A stretch of 64,000 nucleotides of DNA from Vreelandella titanicae BH1 (GCF_000336575.1 NZ_AOPO01000001.1:186001-250000); one strand, 5' to 3'. Numbered from the stretch's first letter, positions 1-8,730 are shown. Numbers and translations: made by a program. The notes: a model not told the origin generated them from the sequence alone.

Positions 1-305
1 GCCATTGAGAGGGGGGTCGCTCCCAGCAGTTGGTAGCAAGCAACGCCAATACCCGCGGAGAGCACGCTGCCAAAGAGTACATGGCTGGGCTGGGCAAAAG
101 GGCTTTCAGGTGCTGCGTAGATGAGCACCGAGGTTGCGCCGAAGGAGCCTACGATGAGCAGTTGTTGTGACAGCCACGCCGAGCTTAACCAGCAAATGAC
201 CGCCATACCGGTAAAGGCCCCGACCCATGACCAAAAAGCATCCTGCCAGCCTACCCGGGCACGCTTGACTGGCTGCCCCCGCATCTTGCCAAGATAAGTT
301 TTCAT
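1..305 (-). CDS. HPP-family integral membrane protein (N-terminal part; 3' end outside window)
   Basis: About 101 N-terminal residues are visible, starting at the ATG at 305. Three hydrophobic segments lie near residues 25-43, 48-66 and 79-97. The second contains VGSFGATSVLIYAAPES, the hallmark stretch of the HPP family, small bacterial inner-membrane proteins of four to five helices. HPP proteins are linked to nitrite transport in plastids and cyanobacteria; the role in proteobacteria is unclear. The reading frame stays open to the window edge. A larger antisense-looking frame over the same bases has no recognisable product. Family assignment is fairly sure, function is not. Confidence 0.75.
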   Translation of the reverse strand, partial: MKTYLGKMRGQPVKRARVGWQDAFWSWVGAFTGMAVICWLSSAWLSQQLLIVGSFGATSVLIYAAPESPFAQPSHVLFGSVLSAGIGVACYQLLGATPLSM

Positions 306-314
306 TACACTCGC

Positions 315-335
315 TTTGCACAAAATGAGTGCAAA
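315..335. promoter_or_regulatory. Inverted repeat just upstream of the HPP gene
   Basis: TTTGCAC and GTGCAAA form perfect 7-bp arms around a 7-bp spacer. The repeat starts 10 bp from the HPP start codon, so a bound protein or an RNA hairpin there would affect expression. A further TGCAC follows near 347. No regulator gene is adjacent, so the binding protein is unknown. Confidence 0.35.
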
Positions 336-508
336 TGATGCCAAAATGCACCAAATAAGCAAATGACAATCTATCATGCCCTTGATGAAACTGACTCAAG
401 GGCAACGCGATTGCTCATCATCAGTGTATGGGGTGTTAACCAAGGAGAGAAACGGGGGCATTATTTTATGACATTTTTTATAAACAATACCCGAGCTCGT
501 TCGTCATA

Positions 509-805
509 CTATATAGAGGGATCAAACAGCTTAACTTCGCGTATATCGACCTGCTCCCAGACACGCTCAGTCATATAAGGCTCTTGCGCCAGCCAAGCCT
601 CTAAATCTTCTCGAGTAGCAAATCTGAAATGTGCATTTGAACCGATCATTTTACCTTCATCGTTCAGCACTACCCCACCACTTACGAAATTACCCGACCG
701 ATAGAGATTACGCAGTCCTTCCAGGTGCAGCTCGCGACAAGCCAGGCGGCGGTTTAAGGCCCCCTCATCGGTGTAATCATAGGCGATCAACGCAAACTGC
801 TTCAT
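509..805 (-). CDS. YciI-like protein (YCII-related domain)
   Basis: A 98-residue protein with the ferredoxin-like YCII fold: start MKQFALIAYDYTD, a central R-x-x-H-L-E-G-L segment and the GGVVLND strand-turn typical of the family. YciI-like proteins are small cytoplasmic dimers with a putative His/Asp active site; some are dehalogenase-like or act in dioxygenase pathways, most have no known substrate. It stands between unrelated neighbours with no visible operon partner except the small membrane gene upstream on the same strand. Length is normal for the family (about 95-100). Confidence 0.8.
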   Translation of the reverse strand: MKQFALIAYDYTDEGALNRRLACRELHLEGLRNLYRSGNFVSGGVVLNDEGKMIGSNAHFRFATREDLEAWLAQEPYMTERVWEQVDIREVKLFDPSI

Positions 806-826
806 CTACTCCTCCTCTCAGTGTGT

Positions 827-1135
827 CTACATCATCAACCACGAAAGAATAAACAGCCCCAATACGGTACGTACAATACCGCCGATTATCGAGCCTCGCA
901 GAAAAGCGCGCAAACCGCCCCACAGAATCAGCAGCCCAATCACTAAGACAGCAATGCTGAAAAAGGAATCACTGATTCCCAGCGAACGCGTCAGGCCATC
1001 GATGAAATCGCCGAACGCACCGAAGAAGTTGGTGAAAATGCCCAGCAGAAACTCCACCACCACGCGGATGGCTTCACCGATAGTTTCGCCAATTTCGTCA
1101 AAAAAGCCGTTTGTCTGCATCGCGTTTGCTTGCAT
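827..1135 (-). CDS. Small hypothetical membrane protein
   Basis: A 102-residue protein with an amphipathic N-terminal half (about residues 12-50, rich in Phe and Ile with spaced Glu and Asp) and hydrophobic segments at about 60-78 and 83-101. I recognise no family. The start at 1135 (MQANAMQTNG) may be replaced by the internal Met at 1120. It ends 21 bp before the yciI-like gene on the same strand, so the two may be co-transcribed. The long run of hydrophobic residues on the minus strand supports real coding; the plus-strand frame over it does not look like protein. Confidence 0.6.
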   Translation of the reverse strand: MQANAMQTNGFFDEIGETIGEAIRVVVEFLLGIFTNFFGAFGDFIDGLTRSLGISDSFFSIAVLVIGLLILWGGLRAFLRGSIIGGIVRTVLGLFILSWLMM

Positions 1136-1245
1136 CGATAGTACCCGTGACTGAGAAGGATAAGCGGCATTGTCGGTTAAATACGCTGACTGAGCAAAGC
1201 AGGATCCATCCCTCCCCCTCTTCGCCTTCCGTTTTTAGCGACTTT

Positions 1246-1276
1246 TCCGTCCAGCAACTACTCCGTCCAGCAACTA
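1246..1276. repeat. 15-bp tandem duplication, period 16
   Basis: TCCGTCCAGCAACTA occurs at 1246-1260 and again, identical, at 1262-1276, with one base between. It lies between the small membrane gene and the aidB-like gene. It is one of several short tandem near-duplications in spacers of this window. Confidence 0.8.
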
Positions 1277-1364
1277 TGCTCTCATAAACGCTCCAAAATA
1301 TATGAGCCGTAAAACGTTCGTTTAAACAATCACCCTTATCGTCGTTACGCGCTAGGTGCCTGCC

Positions 1365-3038
1365 ATGAACCATCATTACCCCCTGGCCGATCAACTCCAA
1401 GCTAGCACTCACCAGGTAGAAAACCAGCCGCCACCGCTGGAAAGCTACAATAGCTACACAGCTGATCGCGTTCTTCAGGAAGGCGTTAACCGTGAAAGCG
1501 GGTCTGACGACGATGCCCCACTCAAGACGTTTGGCCAGTGGGCGGGCTCTGCTGAGGCGATTGCCTTGGGGGTTGAGGCCAACCGTTACTCCCCCCAGTT
1601 AGTGACCCACGACCAGCAAGGCCATCGGGTCGATTTGATCGAGTTTCATCCCGCCTATCATCAGCTTATGCAAACGGCGATAGAGCACGGCTTGCATGCT
1701 AGCCCCTGGCGAACCCCTCGGCCCGGTGCGCATGTTTATCGGGCCGCCAACTACTTTTTACAGGCCCAGGTAGAAGCGGGCCACGGCTGTCCGATTACCA
1801 TGACCTTTGCAGCCCTGCCCGCACTGCGCCATCAACCCAGCCTGCTTGAGAGCTGGGGCGATAAAATCACCGCCCCACATTACGACCCGCGCAACGTCCC
1901 CTATTTCGAGAAACAGGGCCTCACTCTGGGCATGGCAATGACCGAAAAGCAGGGCGGCTCCGATGTGCGTTTGAACACCACCCGCGCCTACCCGATTGAT
2001 CAAGGCGGGCCGGGGGAAGCTTTTGAGCTGGTGGGGCATAAATGGTTTGTCTCCGCGCCAATGTGCGATGCATTTCTGGTACTCGCCCAGGCGCCCAGTG
2101 GCTTGAGCTGTTTCTTGCTGCCACGCTGGCGGCCCGACGGCAGTAAGAACCCGCTTCATATACAGCAGCTAAAACGTAAAATGGGCAATGTATCGAATGC
2201 TTCCAGCGAGACCGAGCTGCGGGGCGCCTTTGCCTGGATGGTGGGCGATGAAGGCCGCGGCGTGCGCACCATCATCGAGATGGTCGCCATGACCCGCTAC
2301 GACTGCATGATTGGTTCAGCTGCCGGAATGCGCCAAGCCACCGCCCAGGCCATTCATCACGCCTCTCATCGGCATGCCTTTGGGAAGCGGCTCAGCGAGC
2401 AGCCGCTGATGCAAAATGTGCTCGCTGACTTGGCTATTGAGAGCGAAGCCGCCACCACCTTAATGCTGCGTATGGCCCGCGCCATGGATCATCAGGACAA
2501 CGAGCATGAGCGCCTGCTTTCGCGAATCGCCACCCCTGTGGGCAAGTACTGGATATGTAAACGCACGCCCCACCACGCATACGAGGCAATGGAGGTGATT
2601 GGTGGAAGCGGCGTCATGGAGACCCACATAATGGCGCGCCTGTTTCGCGAGTCGCCCATCAACGCCATTTGGGAAGGCAGCGGAAATGTGCAGTGCTTGG
2701 ATATCCTGCGCGCGATTGAAAAACAGCCCGAAGTACTCGACGCCTACTTCGCCGAACTCGGCCTTTCACAGGGCGCCAATGGGCATCTTGACCGTTTTAT
2801 CCACCAATTACAGCGGCAGATGCAGGATACTCAAACGCTCCAGTACCGCGCCCGCCAACTGGCGGACGGCATGGCCCTAGCGTTACAGGGCGCCCTGCTG
2901 GTTCAGCACGCCCCCGCTTATGTGGCCGATGCATTCTGCGCTGGTCGGCTTGCCGACCGCAGTGGCCTCAATACAGGCACGCTACCTACTGGTCTGGATT
3001 GCGCGGCAATCATCCAGCGTGCCCGGCCCGTGGAATAA
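1365..3038 (+). CDS. aidB: AidB-like acyl-CoA dehydrogenase
   Basis: A 557-residue flavoprotein of the acyl-CoA dehydrogenase superfamily. The motif GMAMTEKQGGSDVRLNTT (about residues 190-207) is nearly the AidB signature, and the length fits AidB (about 540) better than short-chain acyl-CoA dehydrogenases (about 380). AidB in E. coli binds FAD and DNA and belongs to the adaptive response to alkylation; in many bacteria the homologues are annotated as isovaleryl-CoA dehydrogenase-like. The in-frame ATG at 1365 (MNHHYPLADQ) is chosen over a GTG at 1356. No ada or alkB gene is next to it. A palindrome AAACGttCGTTT at 1312-1323 lies about 40 bp upstream and could be an operator. Confidence 0.85.
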   Translation: MNHHYPLADQLQASTHQVENQPPPLESYNSYTADRVLQEGVNRESGSDDDAPLKTFGQWAGSAEAIALGVEANRYSPQLVTHDQQGHRVDLIEFHPAYHQLMQTAIEHGLHASPWRTPRPGAHVYRAANYFLQAQVEAGHGCPITMTFAALPALRHQPSLLESWGDKITAPHYDPRNVPYFEKQGLTLGMAMTEKQGGSDVRLNTTRAYPIDQGGPGEAFELVGHKWFVSAPMCDAFLVLAQAPSGLSCFLLPRWRPDGSKNPLHIQQLKRKMGNVSNASSETELRGAFAWMVGDEGRGVRTIIEMVAMTRYDCMIGSAAGMRQATAQAIHHASHRHAFGKRLSEQPLMQNVLADLAIESEAATTLMLRMARAMDHQDNEHERLLSRIATPVGKYWICKRTPHHAYEAMEVIGGSGVMETHIMARLFRESPINAIWEGSGNVQCLDILRAIEKQPEVLDAYFAELGLSQGANGHLDRFIHQLQRQMQDTQTLQYRARQLADGMALALQGALLVQHAPAYVADAFCAGRLADRSGLNTGTLPTGLDCAAIIQRARPVE

Positions 3039-3067
3039 AACCCTTGGAGTGAGTCCTTGGAATAAGC
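3028..3067. repeat. Imperfect 13-14 bp triplication over the aidB stop codon
   Basis: CCGTGGAATAAAAC (3028), CCTTGGAGTGAGT (3042) and CCTTGGAATAAGC (3055) follow head to tail. The aidB stop codon (3036-3038) is inside the first copy. The copies differ at a few positions, so this is an old slippage duplication, not a sequencing artefact. Confidence 0.6.
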
Positions 3068-3157
3068 GTTCACGACTATGGTCGTCTTCCATGCTAAAAC
3101 TGATCGCGTAAAACTAATCACATTAAAAAACTATTTACATTAAAAGCCAGCAACAAC

Positions 3158-3359
3158 GTGATAGTGGGAGAGCTTGGTGCATCACTCGTCGATGACGCCA
3201 GCGCCGAAGGAGCAACAGCCCCGGAAACTCTCAGGCAACCGGACCGCTATTACCTTAACTTTCCGAAGAGCGGCTGATGACTGCGTCACTCAGCCCACCG
3301 AAGGAGCAAGCGCACCCAACGGATGCGTGAATCTCTCAGGTTCCATGACGGAAGGGGTA
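3158..3359 (+). ncRNA. Tandem glycine riboswitch (two gcvT-type aptamers)
   Basis: Both aptamers carry the class hallmarks. Aptamer I (about 3158-3257) has GGGAGAG, GCCGAAGGAGCAA and AAACTCTCAGGCAACCGGAC. Aptamer II (about 3258-3359) has CCGAAGAGCGG, CACCGAAGGAGCAAG and AATCTCTCAGGTTCCATGAC. They are joined by a short linker as in known cooperative tandem glycine sensors. The element ends about 58 bp before the dadA-like start. Glycine riboswitches usually switch on glycine cleavage genes or alanine/glycine transport; here the target is a flavin amino-acid dehydrogenase. I see no strong intrinsic terminator downstream, so control may be at translation or by a weak hairpin. Confidence 0.93.
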
Positions 3360-3417
3360 CGCCAACAGCTACGCCGTTAGGTGGTATTCCCGACGCTCAT
3401 ACAACCTGGAGAGAGTT

Positions 3418-4680
3418 ATGCAACGTATTGCCGTTATCGGTGGTGGTATCACCGGCATTACCAGCGCCTACGCCCTGGCCAAACGTGGCTATGACGTCAC
3501 CGTCTTTGAAAAGCATCGTTACGCCGCCATGGAGACCTCATTCGCCAACGGCGGTCAGCTCTCGGCCTCCAACGCCGAAGTGTGGAACCACTGGCCAACC
3601 GTGATCAAGGGCCTGCGCTGGATGCTCAGAAACGACGCCCCGCTACTGGTTAACCCCCGCCCAAGCTGGCACAAGCTCAGTTGGTTTGGCGAATTTATCG
3701 CCTCGATACCCCGCTACGCTGCCAACACCACCGAGACCACGCGGCTGGCCATTGCGGCCAGAGAGCACCTGTTTCAGTGGGCAAAAGACGAGCAGATCGG
3801 CTTTGACCTCAAGCAGAAAGGCATTCTGCATATCTACCGCGACAAAGCGGGTTATGACCACGCCGCCAAGGTCTCCAAGCTGCTCAGCAAAGGCGGCCTG
3901 GAGCGCCGAGCAGTCACCCCTGACGAGATGCGCACCATCGAACCGACGATGGCGGGCAACTACTACGGCGGCTTCTATACCGAAAGCGACGCCACAGGCG
4001 ATATTCATAAGTTCACCCACGGCTTGGCTCAAGCCGCCGAGCGTCGCGGCGTAACGCTTAAATATGGTCACAGCGTCCAGGATATCGGCGCCGATCAACA
4101 GCACGCCTGGATCACCGCCACGCTTGAAGGCGAGGCTGACGGTGACCCGGTGCGCGAAACCTTTGATAGCGTGGTGGTATGCGCTGGGGTGGGCAGCCGT
4201 GCTCTGGCTGCCAAGCTAGGCGATCGGGTCAATATCTACCCGGTCAAAGGCTACTCGATCACCGTGCAGCTCGATGACGCTGCCTCCCAACAGGCAGCGC
4301 CCACCGTTAGCCTGCTCGATGATGAGACCAAGTTAGTGACCAGCCGCCTGGGCGATGACCGCTTCCGTATTGCGGGCACCGCTGAGTTTAACGGCTATAA
4401 CCGCGATATCCGCGACAACCGTATCCGCCCGCTAATCCGCTGGGTGGAAGAGTGCTTCCCCGGCGTCAGCACTCGCCGCGTAGTACCTTGGGCAGGCCTG
4501 CGCCCGATGCTCCCTAACATGTTGCCCAAAGTCGGCCGCGGAAAATTACCCACAGTGTTTTACAACACCGGCCACGGCCACCTGGGCTGGACCCTCTCTG
4601 CCGTCACCGCGGATATGCTCGCAGATGCGGTAGAGGATAAAAACGCCCACTCTCAGCAAGCCACCCAACCGCTAATCTAA
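3418..4680 (+). CDS. dadA: DadA-type FAD-dependent amino-acid dehydrogenase
   Basis: A 420-residue DAO-family flavoenzyme close in length to E. coli DadA (432). The N-terminal GGGITG (residues 8-13) is the FAD dinucleotide fold, followed by FEKH at the end of beta2 and the DadA-like ETSFANGGQLSASNAEVWN. The C-terminal GHGHLGWTLS contacts the flavin. DadA oxidises D-amino acids, chiefly D-alanine, to 2-oxo acids at the inner membrane and feeds electrons to the respiratory chain. The start has a good RBS (GGAGAG). The glycine riboswitch upstream suggests that glycine is a substrate or a signal. No alanine racemase gene is adjacent. Confidence 0.88.
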   Translation: MQRIAVIGGGITGITSAYALAKRGYDVTVFEKHRYAAMETSFANGGQLSASNAEVWNHWPTVIKGLRWMLRNDAPLLVNPRPSWHKLSWFGEFIASIPRYAANTTETTRLAIAAREHLFQWAKDEQIGFDLKQKGILHIYRDKAGYDHAAKVSKLLSKGGLERRAVTPDEMRTIEPTMAGNYYGGFYTESDATGDIHKFTHGLAQAAERRGVTLKYGHSVQDIGADQQHAWITATLEGEADGDPVRETFDSVVVCAGVGSRALAAKLGDRVNIYPVKGYSITVQLDDAASQQAAPTVSLLDDETKLVTSRLGDDRFRIAGTAEFNGYNRDIRDNRIRPLIRWVEECFPGVSTRRVVPWAGLRPMLPNMLPKVGRGKLPTVFYNTGHGHLGWTLSAVTADMLADAVEDKNAHSQQATQPLI

Positions 4681-4747
4681 TCCCAACCGTGACATGTCCG
4701 GGCAGGCTTCCGGTAAGATATAAAACACTCCACCACAGGCGTGTTTT

Positions 4748-5674
4748 ATGCTTAACCAGCGTGCATTAACCTACCTCAATGAAGTGATTCGCCGCGGCTC
4801 GCTCAGGCGCGCCGCGGCCCACCTGAATGTCGATGCTTCTGCCGTTAGCCGCCAACTAAAAGCACTAGAAGAAGAGCTGGATACCCAGCTATGCGAGCGG
4901 CACGGAAGAGGGATGCGCGCAACCGCAGCGGGCCAGCTACTGGTGCACCATTTTCATGCCCAGCGGGCTTCAGAAGAAGCGGTGCTCTCCCAGCTAATGG
5001 CACTTCAAAGCCTAACGAAAGGAGAAGTTCGTATTGCCGTGGGAGAAGGGTTTATCGCTGACCTGATCGCCGCACCGTTAGGCACTTTTATGTCAGCGTT
5101 TTCCGGTATCAATGTCGAAATTCGCATGGCGGGTGTCAACGAAGCGATGTCGTTACTCAAAGATCGTGAAGTGGATATAGCGCTACTTTATGCACCGCCG
5201 GTAGACCCGCAACTTTTCTGCCACGTGGAAACGCGCCAGCCGCTCGATGTGATTGTGCCCCCCAATCACCCACTAAGTGATCTTAACCGCCCGGTAACCC
5301 TGCATGACTTAAAGGGGTGGCCCCTGGCGTTAATGGACAATCCTTTTGGTATGCGGCAAATGGTCAATATGGTGGCCCACCAGGAGCGCATTCATCTTGA
5401 AGCACGCCTGCACACCAACTCTGTTTCGGTGTTAAAGAATTTCGTCCGCTCAGGCATCGGCGTTACGTTTATGCCCGAACTCACCGTAGCGGATGAGATT
5501 GAGCGCGGTGAGATCTTCACACTACCCATGCAGTACCCGGTGATGAACGGTACGCGGGCACAAATTGTTAGCCTGAAAGGGCAGGAACTCCCGGTCGCCT
5601 CAATCACTTGCATCGATCATTTGCACAAAGGCATGCGCTTTTTCTCCGCCGATGCACCACGACTGTTGCAATAA
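4748..5674 (+). CDS. LysR-family transcriptional regulator
   Basis: A 308-residue LysR-type protein. The winged HTH occupies residues 1-60 (GSLRRAAAHLNVDASAVSRQ), followed by a periplasmic-binding-like effector domain from about residue 90. It lies 67 bp after dadA and 126 bp before the TRAP binding-protein gene, all on the plus strand. LysR proteins usually act on neighbours, so it is the likely regulator of the TRAP genes, dadA, or both. The ligand is unknown. Confidence 0.9.
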   Translation: MLNQRALTYLNEVIRRGSLRRAAAHLNVDASAVSRQLKALEEELDTQLCERHGRGMRATAAGQLLVHHFHAQRASEEAVLSQLMALQSLTKGEVRIAVGEGFIADLIAAPLGTFMSAFSGINVEIRMAGVNEAMSLLKDREVDIALLYAPPVDPQLFCHVETRQPLDVIVPPNHPLSDLNRPVTLHDLKGWPLALMDNPFGMRQMVNMVAHQERIHLEARLHTNSVSVLKNFVRSGIGVTFMPELTVADEIERGEIFTLPMQYPVMNGTRAQIVSLKGQELPVASITCIDHLHKGMRFFSADAPRLLQ

Positions 5675-5800
5675 AAGCCACAGTTTAGGTATTGCATAGT
5701 CAACACCTCAATACATAGTCTTCTAGTAAGCACTCCTTATAAATCCAATAACGCGCCCTTAGCGCCTCATAGCTCACGACAATAAACCAGGAGACTTACG

Positions 5801-6835
5801 ATGTTTACTCAGCACTTTTCACCCAAACGACTCATCTCGGCTTGCCTGATTGGCTCTGCCATGATGGCAGGAAACACTCTTGCAGCCACCACCATTAATC
5901 TGAGTTACAACGGTGCCCCAGATCCCGAAAAGAATGCTGTCCACGTCTTTGCAGAGAACCTTAAAACGCTGGTAGACGAAAAAACTGACGGTGAGATACA
6001 GCTTGAGCTCTACCCGAATAGCATGCTGGGTGATGAAGAGGAGCGCATGGAACAAACCATGAATACGCCCATGCTCAACGTGGCGTCATTTGCAGGCGTC
6101 TCTCCTCTCGTTGATGAGATCTTCGTCAGCGCTATTCCGTTTCTGTTCGACGACTTTGCGGCGGCGCGTAGCTTCTTCGATGAAGGAGAGTATTGGCAGG
6201 AAGTCAGCAATGCTCTGCAGGAGCGTGCCGGTATCGATATGCTGGCGGTCGTCGAAGAGGGGGGCTTCCTGGCATTCACCAACAATGAACGGCCTATCAG
6301 CCACCCGGACGACTTCGAAGGGCTGCGTTTCCGGGCCATGGATCCCAGCCAGGTAGCCCTCTATGAATCCTTCGGTGCCTCCGGTACTCCCATTCCCTGG
6401 ACAGAGACCTACATGGGACTGCGTACAGGAGTGGCCGACGGCCAGATGAACCCGCCGATGTATATCATCCTGGGCAGCCTCTACGAAGTGCAGGACTACC
6501 TGACCCTAGCCAATATCCAATACTCCGATCAGTTCCTGGTGGGCAATAGCGACATGATCGCAGGTTGGGACGATGAGCTTCGCAGCACCTTTATGGAGGC
6601 CGTCTCCGAAGCTAATCACAATGCCCGTGAGCACAACGAGGAACAGGTTGAGGCACGTATCGCCTACCTGGAAGAGCAAGGTATGGAAGTGATTCGCCCT
6701 TCTGAAGAGGAGCTCACCGCTTTCCGCGACATTGGCCAGCCCGCCTATCTTGAGTGGCTCGAAGAACGTGATATCGAGCAACGCTGGATCGATATGGCCC
6801 TGGAAGATGCAGGCATGAGCGAACTGCTCGACTAA
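5801..6835 (+). CDS. dctP: TRAP transporter solute-binding protein (DctP family)
   Basis: A 344-residue periplasmic receptor with a signal peptide (about residues 1-28, ending NTLAA). The DctP fold shows the LRFRAM stretch, whose Arg usually holds the substrate carboxylate, then GLRTGVADGQMNP. The protein is very acidic, as in halophile exported proteins. It should deliver an organic acid to the QM permease encoded downstream. RBS AGGAGA. Substrate cannot be read from sequence; a nearby D,D-dipeptidase and DadA hint at D-amino acids or small peptides, but most characterised DctP proteins bind carboxylates. Confidence 0.92.
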   Translation: MFTQHFSPKRLISACLIGSAMMAGNTLAATTINLSYNGAPDPEKNAVHVFAENLKTLVDEKTDGEIQLELYPNSMLGDEEERMEQTMNTPMLNVASFAGVSPLVDEIFVSAIPFLFDDFAAARSFFDEGEYWQEVSNALQERAGIDMLAVVEEGGFLAFTNNERPISHPDDFEGLRFRAMDPSQVALYESFGASGTPIPWTETYMGLRTGVADGQMNPPMYIILGSLYEVQDYLTLANIQYSDQFLVGNSDMIAGWDDELRSTFMEAVSEANHNAREHNEEQVEARIAYLEEQGMEVIRPSEEELTAFRDIGQPAYLEWLEERDIEQRWIDMALEDAGMSELLD

Positions 6836-6849
6836 CGGCTGTTAACAAC

Positions 6850-6875
6850 AGGGGCTGGTACCTTACCGGCCCCCT
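6850..6875 (+). terminator. Hairpin between dctP and dctQ
   Basis: GGGGCTGGTA (6851-6860) pairs with TACCGGCCCC (6864-6873) around a CCT loop, with one G-T wobble, followed by AATTT. The stem lies 15 bp after the dctP stop. It probably limits read-through into the permease genes or protects the dctP message, giving more binding protein than permease. Confidence 0.7.
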
Positions 6876-6878
6876 AAT

Positions 6879-6938
6879 TTCCAGTACTTAATATCCCAGT
6901 ACTGAATGTTCTAGTGCTTAACGTTTCTGTGCTTCCTG
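6879..6938. repeat. Four degenerate 15-bp tandem repeats in the dctP-dctQ spacer
   Basis: TTCCAGTACTTAATA, TCCCAGTACTGAATG, TTCTAGTGCTTAACG and TTTCTGTGCTTCCTG follow without gaps. The shared core is AGTRCTKAAYR, with the last copy most diverged. They lie between the hairpin and the dctQ start at 6949. Confidence 0.75.
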
Positions 6939-6948
6939 GAAGGCTGCC

Positions 6949-7440
6949 ATGTTTAATACGCTTCGATCCCGTCTACTGGCGATCAGCCGCCCGGTGTCCC
7001 TAACCCTGGCGGGCGCGCTGCTATGCCTCAATGTTGCGGCCATATTGTATGGGGTGTTTGCCCGCTACATCGCCGGTGGTGCCCCTATTTGGACAGATGA
7101 GATATCGCGATTTTTGATTATCGCCACCGTGATGCTCGCGGCTGGCACCGTCTGGTCGGAAGGGGGTCACATGCGCGTTGGTCTGTTGGAGAAGCTACTG
7201 CCACCCCCTCTCGCGCGTTTGCTGAACGTGTACCAGTGGCTACTCACCCTGCTGATTGCAGCGGGGGGTGCCTGGGTCAGCTATCGCTATGCACTCTCGG
7301 TCAGCATGTTTACCACCTCAGGGCTTGGCATTAGCCGCACGGTGCCCCTCCTCTCGCTACCCGTTGGCTTTTTATTACTGGCTTGGCATGCGCTTCTCTA
7401 TGGCCCCGCGCCACTTAAAACTGTCGAGGACACCTTATGA
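6949..7440 (+). CDS. dctQ: TRAP transporter small permease (DctQ)
   Basis: A 163-residue protein with four hydrophobic segments, the usual DctQ length and topology, including a WTDEISRFLIIA-type stretch after helix 2 that marks the family. It is the small membrane subunit that joins DctM in the inner membrane for sodium-driven uptake. The stop overlaps the dctM start (ATGA at 7437-7440), so translation is coupled. Confidence 0.9.
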   Translation: MFNTLRSRLLAISRPVSLTLAGALLCLNVAAILYGVFARYIAGGAPIWTDEISRFLIIATVMLAAGTVWSEGGHMRVGLLEKLLPPPLARLLNVYQWLLTLLIAAGGAWVSYRYALSVSMFTTSGLGISRTVPLLSLPVGFLLLAWHALLYGPAPLKTVEDTL

Positions 7441-8711
7441 TTGTGACTATGTTGGCGGTTTTCCTCGGCCACGTTTTGCTTGGGCTTCCTCTGTTCATCG
7501 CACTGCTGACCACGGCGATAGTAGGCTTTCTGTTTGTCGACCCCTCGATGATTCCACGTATGCTGCCCCAGCAATTCTTTGGCGGTATCAATGTGTTCTC
7601 CTTGATGGCTATTCCGTTATTCATCTTCGCTGGCAACCTGATGAACGTCAGCGGCTTAACCGAGCGCCTGATGGGGTTCGCCCGCCTGATAGTGGGGCAC
7701 TTGCGGGGCGGTATGGGCCACGTCAACGTGGTGTCGAGCGTTTTCTTCGCAGGCGTCAATGGCTCAGCGGTGGCGGATACCTCGGCACTGGGGTCGCTGT
7801 TAGTACCTGCCATGGAGAAGGAGGGCTACTCAAGGGCTTTTGCCGCTGGGTTGACCGCCGGTAGCTCGCTGATCGGCCCGATTATTCCACCCAGTATCTT
7901 TATGATCCTCTACGCCTCACTGACCAACACCTCAGTAGGCGATCTATTTCTGGCGGGCGTAGTACCAGGTCTGCTGCTGGGGGTTGCCTTTATGGGCATG
8001 AACGCCTGGTATGCCTGGCGCCACCGATTACCCAAAAGTGGCCAGTTGCCCTCAATCGGCCAACTTGGCATAGCCTTCGCGGCCGCTCTGCCCGCGCTTA
8101 TCGCTCCCTTTATTATTGTTGCTGGCATCGTGCTGGGCTTTGTGACGCCTACAGAATCGGGCGCGTTGACAGCGCTGTATGTGGCCTTATGTGGCTTTGT
8201 CCTGGGAGGGTTACGCTTTAAAGAGTGCTGGCAAGCCATCCTTGATACGGCACGCTTAACCTCGGCGATTTTTCTCATCATGGCGGCCTCGGCGACGATT
8301 AGCTGGCTGCTCTCCTATGCGCAAGTACCTGCGCAGTTTGTATCCCTGCTATCACCCTACGTGGACAATAGCGTGGTTATTTTATTACTGCTTAGTGCAA
8401 TCACCTTCATCACGGGCATGTTTATGGAGGAGGTGTCGGCATTGATGCTACTGACGCCGATCTTTGCGCCGGTGGCTATGATGGCGGGTATAGACCCCAT
8501 TCATCTGGGCGTCATCATCACACTGAACATTACCATTGCATTGATCACGCCACCGCTGGGCGCCTGTGTGTTCGTGGCCGCCGCGGTTAGTCGGCTTGAG
8601 ATAGTGTCGCTATTTAGAACCATTTGGCCCTTTGTGCTGACGGCGATTGCGGTGCTTATTCTATTAATCCTTTTTCCATCGCTGACGCTGTGGCTGCCTA
8701 CTCAGTTTTGA
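7437..8711 (+). CDS. dctM: TRAP transporter large permease (DctM)
   Basis: A 424-residue, about 12-helix membrane protein of the DctM family. It has the typical FSLMAIPLFIFAGNLM segment near residue 55-70, SLIGPIIPPSIFMILY, and a C-terminal IALITPPLGACVFV. It forms the sodium-coupled channel of the importer encoded with the two genes before it. No frameshift is seen. Confidence 0.93.
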   Translation: MIVTMLAVFLGHVLLGLPLFIALLTTAIVGFLFVDPSMIPRMLPQQFFGGINVFSLMAIPLFIFAGNLMNVSGLTERLMGFARLIVGHLRGGMGHVNVVSSVFFAGVNGSAVADTSALGSLLVPAMEKEGYSRAFAAGLTAGSSLIGPIIPPSIFMILYASLTNTSVGDLFLAGVVPGLLLGVAFMGMNAWYAWRHRLPKSGQLPSIGQLGIAFAAALPALIAPFIIVAGIVLGFVTPTESGALTALYVALCGFVLGGLRFKECWQAILDTARLTSAIFLIMAASATISWLLSYAQVPAQFVSLLSPYVDNSVVILLLLSAITFITGMFMEEVSALMLLTPIFAPVAMMAGIDPIHLGVIITLNITIALITPPLGACVFVAAAVSRLEIVSLFRTIWPFVLTAIAVLILLILFPSLTLWLPTQF

Positions 8712-8730
8712 CAACTAGTTTTAATAACCA

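Noticed and set aside
3643..4104. 153-residue frame antisense to dadA
   Set aside because: It mirrors the codon pattern of the real gene and has no family motif; typical of GC-rich antisense frames.
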